From Haliclystus octoradiatus (Eukaryota > Cnidaria > Staurozoa > Stauromedusae > Haliclystidae): a stretch of 64,000 nucleotides of DNA. Location: NCBI GenBank assembly GCA_916610825.1, contig OU744454.1, positions 13,957,836-14,021,835 of the forward strand, read 5' to 3'. The notes below the pieces were generated by a model. That model did no database searches and was not told the origin of the DNA. It saw nothing but the letters and a program-made list of their open reading frames with translations. Position numbers and translations under genes: made by a program. Each line of letters starts with the position of its first letter. The first letter of the stretch is position 1. Shown here in pieces: positions 45,301 through 56,289 of this stretch.

Positions 45301-48072
45301 GGATTCCAGAAGGCTGAACATTTTTTCGGACCCTGGCTGTTCGATATGGATTTCGACTAAGCAAGTCCGTCTAATGATAATATATTAAGATAACAAGATT
45401 ACATTTTACTGTCAACGATGACTGATAGTCACCCCATAAGCACAAGCTCTTGTATAATGAGGGACCTTGATACATTTGCATATAGAATGAGAGTCAAACA
45501 CAAAATATGCTAGAATTTCCAAATACCGCCACGAGAACAAGTTTATCTCGCTAAGACATCGTGGCAATCAAAACCGGAATTTTACACAATAGACATAATT
45601 AAATAAACAATAGCAAAATCAGTAATCAATCAACTCAATAGTAGCTCATATAGGATAACGATGAATTTTTGTAGCCTAATTGAAATAAATCGTCTGCTGA
45701 TCACCTTCTGGTGTGAAACTTGAAGTAGCGTACTTCTACCATGTTCATTTTTGAATCTCATTCTATAAATGCTCTGATTAATTACATCGAGCACTATACC
45801 AAGAACTGGTGTGGAACAATCCCATTAGCAATATTAGTATATTATTATTGTTATTATTAAATTTACATATACAAATGATTTCTACAATGATCATGTTTGC
45901 ACCAACGAGAAATCGAGCTCCGATATCGGCCTCGGAGATACCAGTGCATATACAGTAAATAGTTTCCCTTATACTGTCACTCATGTATCGGTTAACAGTG
46001 ATGAGTTTGTATACCTCTAAATCATTTGGCGTCTTTTCATCCTCTGATACTGGACGGTCACTGTTTGCTAATTCTTGATTATCAGCTTCGCTTGATTGTT
46101 TGTTCTCTTCAGAAGCCTTCTCGGATTCAGATGGAGTGGCTTCTCCTGCTGATGGCGAGGCTTCTCCTGCTGATGGAGTGGCTTCTCCTTCTGATGGAGA
46201 GGCTTCTCCTGCTGATGGAGAGGCTTCCCCTGCTGATGGAGTGGCCTCTCCTTCTGATGGAGAGGCTTCTCCTGCAGATGGAGAGGCTTCTCCTGCTGAT
46301 GGAGAGGCTTCTCCTGCTGAAGGAGAGGCTGATTCAGATGGAGATTTATCAGCTTTGTCTTCAGCATCGGCATTTTCTGCAGCATTGACGGATGGTTTTT
46401 CTTCTGATCCTTCGTCTGCGCCTTTCTTTGGTACATCTTCTTTTGGTTTGGCTTTGTCGCTCTTTTTAGAGCCTATTGTCAGAAAAATAAGACAAACATT
46501 TGAATTTAGTTTTCAAAAAAACTTATAAATATTATAGATATTATATAATAAAAAATATAGATATTAACAGCTATTGATCGAAGACGATGTGAATATCGTC
46601 TTATAATTGCATAGGTTCACAGAGGTCACATGATGATATTCCTCGAGCCTGAGATCGATAAAAAATGTTTTAGTCAACGATTAACGGGTCAATTTGGAAC
46701 CATTAATTAAAACAGGAATTTTAATATATTTTAATGCATCAAAAACGCAATTATCCGTTCGTCTTTTCACTCTAATGGTTGAAAAACACGGAGCAGTCAA
46801 TACACCGGAATTGACGGTCTAGAATTGACCGGAGATTCATCATATTCGACTACTCGATTTTGAACCCTACGAATATCAAAATCGTGTACTGCGCATGCCC
46901 AATTATGGTGACAAGTATTCATTGCTAAAAGTATTCTGCAAAACCACACAGTTTGATTTTAATCTGAATTTTTCATCAGATGTATTCTATTGTAACATAT
47001 ATATAGATTCAATATTTCATTTTCAACGTTAGACCTATATATGTGATAGCTATTATTCGTAACGAAGTTTAGATCTAATTATCAATTTCTCAGTAATCCG
47101 ATGCGTGGACAATTACAGACAAAAAACGTTTTTTTTCTTTCATTCTAATATTCAAATAAAAACATTATTTTTACTAAACAATTGAATAGAAAAATACGTC
47201 GTGGCTTTTTCTATTGTTTTAATGTGTGTTTTGTGTTTTGACCTAAAAGCATGGCAACTTTGAAATACACCTGTTACGTAGACAAAAAAGGTCATGAAAA
47301 AGGTCAAAGCTATCGCACTTGGATAATTATCGTTTAAGTCAGACACATTGATTTAAAGACAAAAAAGAGTAGACAATTAACGGGTGGTTATAACGAAAAA
47401 ACTAACTAAATTTTTTTTTCAAGTTTCAACAATCGGGAAATTTTATGATAAAATACACAAACGAACGCTGAACAAAAACTTTTGATATAGAATATTACAT
47501 AAGGATGGTGACTGAGTCAAAGAAAACAAGTCAGTCACCATCCTTATGTATTACAACTCTGCCAATGTTTAATCGGTATTGAGCACTATCACATTTGACG
47601 ATAGATAAATCTATCTTTATTATTATAATATAGAATATTAAAAATCTTTCGTGAAATATTCTGTAATTGATAGTTTAATTGGTGGCAGTTTTCCATAGGT
47701 TTTCAAAACAAGAGTTTGGGTGAAAAAATATTGCAAACTTTAGAGAAGATGTTTTTGTGTACTTTGATACTAACAAAACATTATTTCTACAATGCCAAAA
47801 TCTCAGAATCAATACTACAGCATATGAAATAATATTTCTAAAATCTGCAATAAAAAAAAACGTTTGGCAAATTGAATTGACGAAGCAGTATTCAAATTTG
47901 AATAGAAAAAAGTCTTGATAAAAATGTAATAAAATAAAAATAAATTATTACATTATCAAATATATATATATTTACACATACCTTTGGATTTTTTGGCGTC
48001 TTTTTTTGCTTCTAGACAAGAAACAAGAAGGCATAATGCCAAAACAACGACAATGAATTTCATACTGGCCAT
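42338..48072 (-). CDS. Secreted protein with acidic Ser/Pro heptad repeats, WSC-like domain and Lys-rich tail, six exons
   Basis: Exons: 48072-47982, 46472-46015, 45054-44892, 43768-43538, 42801-42526, 42390-42338. All junctions are GT-AG and all phases agree, giving about 423 residues. Exon 1 is a signal peptide (MASMKFIVVVLALCLLVSCL). Exon 2 carries about ten tandem heptads of the type ASPSAGE/ATPSEGE. Exon 3 is Glu-rich. Exons 4-5 form a cysteine domain with VGCYSD, FACKCANAAL and FGLQNLAECWSG, then NYVYYVD, resembling WSC-type carbohydrate-binding domains; the ECWSG motif is formed across the exon 4/5 junction, which supports the splice. Exons 5-6 end in a Lys/Glu helix and KKHGKHH. An AATAAA signal follows at about 42327-42322. 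The likely role is extracellular matrix or mucus binding, which is inference. Confidence 0.85.
45100..45320 (+). repeat. Dispersed repeat with expanded 10-bp microsatellite
   Basis: ACAAACATCA/ACAAACATTA units repeat about ten times at 45166-45275, inside intron 2 of the secreted gene. The flanks (AATTCCAGAAGAAAAATG and GAAAATGTTGAAATGTCTC) match 53650-53775, where only one unit is present. Confidence 0.7.
46125..46340 (-). repeat. 21-bp coding tandem repeat in exon 2
   Basis: About ten in-frame 21-bp units (GCCTCTCC(T/A)TCAGCAGGAGAA) encode A(S/T)PS(A/E)GE heptads. Units differ at two positions, giving S/T and A/E variants in a regular pattern. The antisense frames are also open but are a by-product of the period. 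Confidence 0.9.
47496..47550. repeat. Perfect 20-bp hairpin in intron 1 of the secreted gene
   Basis: TACATAAGGATGGTGACTGA (47496-47515) and its exact inverse (47531-47550) around a 15-base loop. Shorter than usual animal miRNA precursors; function unknown. Confidence 0.7.
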
Positions 48073-48079
48073 AGCTGAA

Positions 48080-49110
48080 TCGTTGTTGAACTAAACCAAA
48101 AGACCAACACGTAGACGTTCCCTTAAGACGTTCGTCGAAGAAATGATGTCATTATTTGCGTCTGAAAATCGATTTAAAGAATGTAGCAACCTGTTTTGGA
48201 AACAACTGGTTCCTTGATTTCTGCTCAACGAATTGCAGTCTAAATTGTCAACAAATTCAATGAGCAATCAAAAATCAAATCGAGTTGCTTATCAATAATT
48301 GAAGAATTGCAGTGGTCTAAAAACAGGCTTACAATATACCTCAGTGGTTGAATTTTAACAAATATGGTTAGAGAAATAAATGTAGAAATCATGTAATTGT
48401 CCAGTTTATATTTTAATTTTGATATATTGATCTTATCTTATTAAAATACAGAATACGGTATTAGAAGGACAGAAAAACTCCTCATAGATGCATCAAATGA
48501 TAAATTTATTTTAAAAACGAAAAGCATAAACAAATTACCATTGTTATTTTCATTTTCCCCTTTGATATACAACTATCTGGAAGCTGAAAAAATCTCTACG
48601 AAATGTTACCTTCGCATTAATATTTATAATTTTCAGAAAATATGAATATGTTATTTGGGTTTAAACGCATACAGAAAAAATTTGTGCTTGGTAAAATTTA
48701 GACAATATTTTCTGCAAATTAACAAAATTTTGATTGCGAAAATACATGCCTTTCCATGTATCTATAAAAAATATTATCTCATTTCAAGTACAAACGTTCT
48801 TAAACATTGTGTTATTTTGACCATAAAAGTTCTCAAATAAAGAAAACTGTACTTGGCGTAGGCCATAACTATAACTATTTGAATCAATTACATATGAAAA
48901 TGTTTTCAATGATAACAATCAGGGGACTAATTCAGTATATTATGTAAAAACCTGCAATGATATGATTGAGCTGAAAAAAACACAAAAATCGAAAAAAAAA
49001 TTCTCAACTACGACATTGTTAAATAAATCAAGCGTTAATAGTACATTTGTCATTACTATATTTTATTTTGCAGCAGATTACATTTTCTTCAATACTATAC
49101 GCCAATGACA
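48080..49110. other. Upstream intergenic region of the secreted gene
   Basis: AT-rich. No clear TATA box near 48072 and no coding signal. Confidence 0.35.
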
Positions 49111-49114
49111 TCAT

Positions 49115-50575
49115 TCGGAGTGTTTTCGGCGGTATTGTTTTAGTATGGTCCAATGGGAAATCCGGACAACAAGCCGGGTCGGAGTGTTTTCGGCGGTATT
49201 GTTTTATATGGTCCCATGAGAAATCCGGGCAATAAGCCGGGTCGGAGTGTTTTTGGCGGTATTGTTTTAAAAGGTCCCATGAGAAATCCGGGCAATAAGC
49301 CGGGTCGGAGTGTTTTCGGCGGTATTGTTTTATATGGTCCCATGAGAAATCCGGACAATAAGACGGGTCGGAGTGTTTTCGGCGGTATTGTTTTATATGT
49401 TCCAATTAGAAGTCCGGGCAATAATCCGGGTCGGAGTGTTGTCGGCGGTATTGCTTTGTATGGTCCAATAAGAAATCCAGACAATAAGCCGGGTCGGAGT
49501 GTTTTCGGCGATATTGCTTTGTATGGTCCCATAAGAAATCCAGACAATAAGCCGGGTAGGAGTGTTTTCGGCGGTATTGTTTTATATGGTCCCATGAGAA
49601 ATCCGGACAATAATCCGGGTCGGAGTGTTTTCGGGGATATTGCTTTGTATGGTCCCATAAGAAATCCAGACAATAATCCGGGTCGGAGTGTTTTCGGCGG
49701 TATTGTTTTATATGGTCCCATGAGAAATCCGGACAATAAGCCGGGTCGGAGTGTTTTCGGCGATATTGCTTTGTATGGTCCCATAAGAAATCCAGACAAT
49801 AAGCCGGGTAGGAGTGTTTTCGGCGGTATTGTTTTATATGGTCCCATGAGAAATCCGGACAATAATCCGGGTCGGAGTGTTTTCGGGGATATTGCTTTGT
49901 ATGGTCCCATAAGAAATCCAGACAATAAGCCGGGTCGGAGTGTTTTCGGCGGTATTGTTTTATATGGTCCCATGAGAAATCCGGACAATAAGACGGGTCG
50001 GAGTGTTTTCGGCGATATTGCTTTGTATGGTCCCATAAGAAATCCAGACAATAAGCCGGGTCGGAGTGTTTTCGGCGATATTGCTTTGTATGGTCCCATA
50101 AGAAATCCAGACAATAAGCCGGGTCGGAGTGTTTTCGGCGGTATTGTTTTATATGGTCCCATGAGAAATCCGGACAATAAGCCGGGTCGGAGTGTTTTCG
50201 GCGATATTGCTTTGTATGGTCCCATAAGAAATCCAGATAATAAGCCGGGTCGGAGTGTTTTCGGCGGTATTGTTTAATATGGTCCCATGAGAAATCCGGG
50301 CAATAAGCCGGGTCGGAGTGTTTTCGGCGATATTGCTTTGTATGGTCCCATAAGAAATCCAGACAATAAGCCGGGTCGGAGTGTTTTCGGCGGTATTGTT
50401 TTATATGGTACCATGAGAAATCCGGGCAATAAGCCGGGTCGGAGTGTTTTCGGGGATATTGCTTTGTATGGTCCCATGAGAAATCCGGACAATAAGCCGG
50501 GTAGGAGTGTTTTCGGCAGTATTGTTTTATATGGTCCCATGAGAAATCCGGGCAATAAGCCGGGTCAGAGTGTCC
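49115..50575. repeat. 63-bp minisatellite, about 23 units, open on both strands
   Basis: Units start CGGAGTGTTTTCGGCG and fall into two types: GGTATTGTTTTATATGG with CATGAGAAATCCGGAC, and GATATTGCTTTGTATGG with CATAAGAAATCCAGAC. They mostly alternate, giving a 126-bp higher-order period. The unit is 21 codons long. The plus frame (GPIRNPDNKPGRSVFGGIVLY type) is open for 374 codons and the minus frame for 361, with no signal peptide, splice context or promoter. Noticeably GC-richer than its surroundings. I regard it as satellite DNA unless transcripts show otherwise. Confidence 0.9.
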
Positions 50576-50579
50576 GAGG

Positions 50580-51350
50580 GTCGGAGGGTTATTTACTTTA
50601 CTGTCCTCCGAACTTTTGCAAACCTACATTATTCGTTTTCAATTTATCCCAAGAAATACGTTATTGGTTAAGCCTGACCGGAATAGGTCGTATATATGTA
50701 TACTCAATAAGAATTACACACTAAAAAGTAAAACATTATGGACAATACCCTCTAAAAAGTTTGTCTGCGTCTACAGCTTCAATGAAATCAGTAGAGTTTT
50801 CAACAAACATTCTAAATTTGAGGGGCGGGAGTTTTAAACGCCATTTCTTCACTTTATGTGACCTCTGAGATATATGCGCATTGCGCAGTCACCCGCGCAG
50901 TCAGATTTTTACGTAAAAATTTTGCAATCGCAGAAGTGAGTACTTCTTGAGTAAAACTTGTAGGTCATAATGGGCACAAATGTGCCTCTTTCCAAACTGT
51001 TTAATTGAATATTTAATTCATCATTACAAGGTTTAAATTAGCTTTCTTATAATCATTAAATACAGATGTTTGGGTAATTATTTATTGATCAAATCAATAA
51101 AAGCAATAATAATAATAATTTACATTTGTGAAATCAGGGGTGGCACCAGTATCTCCATGACAAGGGGGCAAACTTCCCCCCCCCCCAACGAGGGTACTAT
51201 ATATAGATAGTATTTGCAAAAATACTTGAAAAATACGAAAAATCGTCCCTGACGAGGGGGTTGGGTATCTTCGTCAGACAATGGGACAGTACCCTTGGAC
51301 TTTTATGGTGTTACTACATGTTACGAAACTAAGATTTACTTTAGCGATCA
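50580..51350. other. Intergenic, no gene seen
   Basis: Contains a C-rich run near 51178 between GGGGG(C/T) motifs (51170-51260), possibly a MITE remnant. Confidence 0.3.
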
Positions 51351-51353
51351 GGT

Positions 51354-53347
51354 TTAACTTTTACTGTTATTATTCGCCGGTGGTTTACTCCCTGCATCAC
51401 AGGTTGTTTCGCACACAGCGTGCGAAAGAAGGCTTTCCAGACCAGCGATATTTGCTGCAGCCATATTTGTTGAATCAGCTTTTACTTTTGGTGCAAAACC
51501 AGCGTCTCTAGCTTCAGCCCATCTAACAGCACATAAGCACCAACTGAAGAATAGAAAAAAGGGAATGTTCTAATGATGTAAAAATCAAGGGATGTATGGA
51601 TATTCTGATTAGGACAGGTGTCACCTTGTCCGGCAGCCCACAGTCGTGAATTACGGAAGAAAGGCGGCGTGACACCACCATCCCCCCCCCATCACACGCC
51701 TCTTCTTCGGGGAAAATTGACAAACACCTAACCTCAAGTTTTGGACCAGCAATCCAGCATGCTTTGCGATATTTTTTCATTTCACTATAATTCTTCCAAT
51801 TCAAATTTTCCATACAACATTATCCTTCCATTTTCATATAGTCTTTGCAAAAAGCAGTTCATGAATCTGTCATATAGGATTCTTAAATTATATTCTATCC
51901 AAACTTTTCTTTTCTACATAAAAAATACTTTACGTGCATGACAAGATATAGTAATAATTTGTTTTTCACATTCAGTAAGAAGCGGCAAACGTGAATGAAA
52001 TAAATGATTAAATGATGAACAATTGATGAACTGTTAATTAATGTTAAATAGCCCTATTTTCATAGAATGTTCATGCTTATTCATTAACCTCTATAAACAG
52101 TTGATGAATTGCCATGAAAATTTCATGAACAAGTTGATGAAAATTGGGCTATTTAGCTTTCATGAACAGTTCATGAACTCATGAAATGTTTGAGTAGGGA
52201 AGATTGTGGGGAGTTAAAGTAGGTTGTTCTTCATCTTGAAAGAAATGGTAGGCTACATAATCTTAAGACCAGGTTTACATGTGAGCAAATGTTATTACTG
52301 TGAAATGGTAAGCTCATCAATTTGTTAACTGTGTGCCATTATTTACCCAATTACCTGAACAATCATGATACAATCCCCACAAAAACGTTTGTTAAAATAT
52401 GAAACAGCTTTATTTTATGTGAAAATCATTTTCTTGAAAATTCAGCTCAACCGCCATTTTTTTGTTGTAAATATATCATTATTCATTCAATCGTGCTCAC
52501 GTGTTTCATTCGTCGACGCTAATGTGCTGACCTTTTTATGCTATAACAACAGAAGGTGTCAAATGGCATGACGAATTATTCAAATGTTTTGAATTACAAA
52601 ACGATGTAAACAAAACAGAAGCGACTATTTCAAAACTTTCGTTTCAAAAATCATTGTCAAATGATAATCGGTTCAACGATTGAAAATTAATTTATTTGTC
52701 AATGCCGATTATTTCTCGATTACTAAAAATAGCGCCGATAATCGGCAAAATCAAATATTTTCAGAACAATCGTTTGATCCTTATTATTAATCCAATTATT
52801 GTTAGGCCTATAGTCGTTGCAATCATTCTAAGTTTATCATTTTTATTTCTTAACTTCAGTAATGTTGACGTTTGAACGATCTCGTCCTTAATAAATTACT
52901 TTGATAGAGCTAATGCTCAAAGGATCAGAATACTTTCTTATAAAACATTAGTTAAGATTAATATACAAAATGGTTTACCAAAACAATTCATAAATAATCT
53001 AATGCGAATTTGGTGAAATGTAAAGGAATATTCACTTACTTATCGCCAGGTTTCAAACCAGGAAATCCACCTCTTGGTGTACTAAGGTCATTCCCTTTCG
53101 CTTTTGTATATTGGAGAAAATCAGCCGTCATTTCGGCACATACAGTATGAACACCATGATCATTTTCATCAGTTTTGCAATAGCCATCACGATACCAACC
53201 AGTCAACGGATCTTCAGAGCACATCTCTAACGGTCCTCCTTTAATATTGATACTTGCAGCATGAACAGTAGAATAAAGACATGTTAATGCCAACGATAAC
53301 GGCAATGGTAGAAGACGAAATTGAGCTATCCTCATCAGCGTAACCAT
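51354..53347 (-). CDS. Secreted DUF2237-family protein, two exons
   Basis: Exon 1 is 53347-53040 and exon 2 is 51543-51354, joined AA|GTAAGT ... TTCTTCAG|T in phase to give GDNWCLCAVRW; about 165 residues. The N terminus has a signal peptide ending near STVHA (about residue 30). The mature part shows the DUF2237 signature in order: GGPLEMCSEDPLTGWYRDGY, C, HTVCAEMTADFLQYTKAKGN, LSTPRGGFPGLKPGD, WCLCAVRWAEARDAG. The family is best known from bacteria, fungi and plants, and its function is unknown. The C terminus (CETTCDAGSKPPANNN) has two extra cysteines. A further 5' UTR exon is possible, since a TTTTTATAG acceptor-like sequence lies just upstream of the ATG. Confidence 0.85.
52010..52190. 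mobile_element. Palindromic MITE in the DUF2237 gene intron
   Basis: TTAAATAGCCCTATTTTCAT and its inverted partner ATGAAAATTGGGCTATTTAG lie at the centre of arms rich in CATGAAC/GTTCATG. About 180 bp, noncoding. Confidence 0.55.
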
Positions 53348-53419
53348 TGTGTTAGAGAGATGTACCTATAAAAACGAAATAATAATACATAGCTCAATAA
53401 TCAAAATTGAAAACATTCT

Positions 53420-54280
53420 TTTATTGAAGAAGACATATTGAAATGTGTGTGTGTGTATTTGTGCAATTAATGATTATTTTGTTTTGTCTTAAAAATGGGG
53501 TTTTTGTCTTCAACCAGGGAAGGTGTAAACAGACTTGACGATTTGAGTTTTGAAAAGATTTGACGACTATGATTGCCTTTGCAGCCGTTTAATATTTTTA
53601 TTGCGTCAAAGTTCCAGGGTCCGGAAAAAGTAGAAATCCTATAATCCTAAATTCTGGAAGTTTAGAGAAAATTCAGAAGAAAATTGGTATGTTTAATGAT
53701 TTATCGGTCAAACATCAGCAACGAAAATTCAGAAGAAAATGTTGAAATGCCTCACGGATTCCAGAAGACTTAAGTTTCTGTCAGAACCTGCTTTGAAAAA
53801 CAATAAAAATATCAATTTTCTTCTGAATTTTTTGTAACCTTTTTGAATTTAGGTTTCCACGATTCCTACTTTTGATGGACCTCATTTACTTCAAAATATG
53901 GAATAAAAGAATTATACAGCGAATATTAAATCTAAGGTGCTAAAAAAAATTTCCAGCTACATAATTTTTAGGTAAAAGTAATTAATTATCAAGTTGGAAT
54001 CTAAATCACATTCGCAAACAAACTTTACAGCAAACAGATTATTCTTTCCCCTCCGAATCATTTTCGTCCTACCCCCTCCCCTCCTCAGATAACATTACCT
54101 GAAACTGCAAAAATGCTACAAATCCCAAAATGACAAAAAAAATTAATTTGAGAATATGAAGACGCCTATGAATAAGATAACAGCACAGTTGGATAAAACT
54201 CAGTTACGTGACAAACCCGGCAGCGAGCCTTGGATTACCAAACAACAATATCAGCGATAGCAACATATTCACTTGAATTC
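53420..54280. other. Intergenic with dispersed repeat copy
   Basis: 53640-53780 is related to 45100-45320. The rest is unrecognised. Confidence 0.4.
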
Positions 54281-54282
54281 AA

Positions 54283-54705
54283 CTTCATTATGTTGATCAG
54301 CGATAAGAACAAGACACAATATTTTGCTACAATTTCGATCTAATCTAAAATCTAATCGAAAATTAAGACATGTGTGACCTTTCCCAACAGGACATTTTGT
54401 TGCCTATACTCTTTATATCATAGTTTCCTTTGTATAACAGTTACAAAATTATCTCATTTGTTGTATCATAGGCCTATCCGTTCTGTAAATAGTTACTCCC
54501 AGTATACTGATATCGTTAAATATATCCCGATTTCAATAGATTATATATTATGCTAATTAGTTATTCCTTATATAAAAAGATGTAAGTTTGTTCATTCTCT
54601 CTCTAATTACAACCTGAAGAATCTTCAGTGAAGATGATTTTAGATAAAATCGAAACTGTAGAAAATAATTTGTCTTGTTCTTATATCGCTGAATCAACAT
54701 AATGA
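54283..54705. repeat. Inverted-repeat element with GAAAC stem motif
   Basis: TTATGTTGATCAGCGATAAG (54287 onward) is inverted as CTTATATCGCTGAATCAACA (54679-54698), with arms of about 80 bp. At 54629-54656 TGAAGA-T-GATTTTA-GA-TAAAATC-GAAAC resembles the hammerhead-like core at 37.4 kb, except that the first C is G. It is flanked by partial direct copies of ACAGTTGGATAAAAC (54184 and 54750). Confidence 0.55.
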
Positions 54706-54819
54706 AATCAACAAATTCATTTTAGAATGTAAATAAATACAAATACATAACAGTTGGATAAAACCTTAGTTATGTTACGTAACATAACAGACGCAAGCAG
54801 CCTCAGATTACCAATCAAC

Positions 54820-55900
54820 GATATGCCTAGAGTTTATTTAATAAACAGTCAGACTCGCTTCAATATCCACTCTTATAATATCCTACACTTCCTAATTAAT
54901 ACTCTTCATACAGCCAACCTAACTACCTTGCTCTAATTGCTTTATAGAAAGGATAAAATTATAGTTTCGTTCGAGTTTTTAGGATTGACATTTTAAATTA
55001 CGTGGCAGCCTTGTGTTTATACTAAAGTTATAGATAATTATACACTTACAGTTGAAACACCAGATAATCAATTGAAATCACGTTCAAATATTATCAAAGT
55101 AGAATACAGGAGTAATTCGTTACAGATTTTATCGTCTTTTTGCACGTTGTATTTCTGTTTTGCTTTTCTTAACTGAATTTTTCTGGATGCCTCGGTTTCA
55201 CACGAAATTATAGATGAGGGAGGTCACGTTATGTCGCCATAGCAACAGATTATCATACTTTTGTCGTACAGAAGATTACTTTAGTTTACTAAATTAATTA
55301 ACGGAAAACTTTTCCAAACACATAAAGGGCACAGCTGTAGTTTTATGGTTCTATGTGCAAATTAGTAATGTTTAAATATCGAATCGCAGTAACAGAACAC
55401 TAGTGAAAGCTGCAACATCATGAGAAACATTCTCCGATATTTTAATTGTATTTCTTTGTAAGATTTAGAGGTACTTTTCTTTAATAAATTTCCTAAATTT
55501 GGTCACCTTGCTGGGGGGAGCAGGGTATTTTCATTTTTGAGGGAATCCTCAGGTTTAGCTAGCATCCAAACGGTCGTAAATATAGGCTTCTAACTGTGTT
55601 GGTTTGTCATTTCGCCCAACGAAATGGGAATTCTGCCAGAATTTATTTTAGGTTCGGAACATTTTAAATGTGGTTCTGCACAAACTCTTTTCTATTGTTT
55701 ATGTTTGTTCTGTCAAACCAGCAATCATTTTCAGTGATTTTTTACCACGCATGAGCAGTTCATTTGGAAATCAACCTGCCCAGATATTAAAATCAGAACG
55801 GAAAATCAATCTCAATAAAAGTCTAAAAAAAATACAATATTTTTATTAATAATAATAATATTGATTTTTAATCTACAATAATATGTGAATATTGGTATAT
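54820..55900. other. Gene-free stretch
   Basis: Nothing recognised. Confidence 0.35.
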
Positions 55901-55906
55901 ATAGAT

Positions 55907-56003
55907 ATGATATCTTTCAAGAGATTATCAACATTGTTCCTTTTATACGTTATTCAATTTATTACATTTCAACCGGAATTAATATGTAGTCTAAAACAAG
56001 AAG
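55907..56003 (+). CDS. Possible first exon of a secreted protein
   Basis: ATG at 55907 opens MISFKRLSTLFLLYVIQFIT, a plausible signal peptide, and ends at a strong donor (GAAG|GTAAGA, 56004). A TATATATAG box precedes it by a few bases. No downstream exon was identified; a LINE fragment follows at 56.3 kb, so this may be an orphan exon. Confidence 0.35.
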
Positions 56004-56289
56004 GTAAGAATTTTGTCTATATAGCAGGGCCCCCTATCATATAGCAGGTATAATTTGTTCTTTTGTAGAAAATCGTTAAAACAAAGTAATAACAATTTTA
56101 ATAGTTGATGTTGAGACCAACATGAAATTATCGCGCATATATTTCTTATGCACGAGACAATATCATTTATTTGTGCATAATTGCTTATTTTTATTAATTC
56201 TTTTTTAAATCATTAGTCTAAGTGAAAGAACACGACGGCTTGTTCCTTAATATAAATTTTTAGTGCATATTATGGGTCATCCGATCATC

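Noticed and set aside
46026..46528. Plus-strand and alternative minus-strand ORFs over the heptad repeat
   Set aside because: They are other frames of the 21-bp coding repeat. The spliced minus-strand frame has correct phases and a signal peptide.
47496..47550. Calling the intronic hairpin a microRNA
   Set aside because: The stem is only 20 bp and the whole hairpin 55 bases, shorter than normal animal precursors. Listed as a repeat instead.
49140..50277. Long ORFs on both strands over the 63-bp array as two real genes
   Set aside because: A period divisible by three keeps every stop-free frame open across all units. No start context, signal peptide, intron or promoter was seen.
49115..50575. 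CRISPR-like regular repeats
   Set aside because: Units are contiguous 63-bp tandem copies with no unique spacers, and the DNA is eukaryotic.
51523..51813. 96-codon minus-strand ORF near the DUF2237 gene
   Set aside because: Lies in the intron immediately upstream of exon 2. The exon frame (WCLCAVRW) is different and matches the family.
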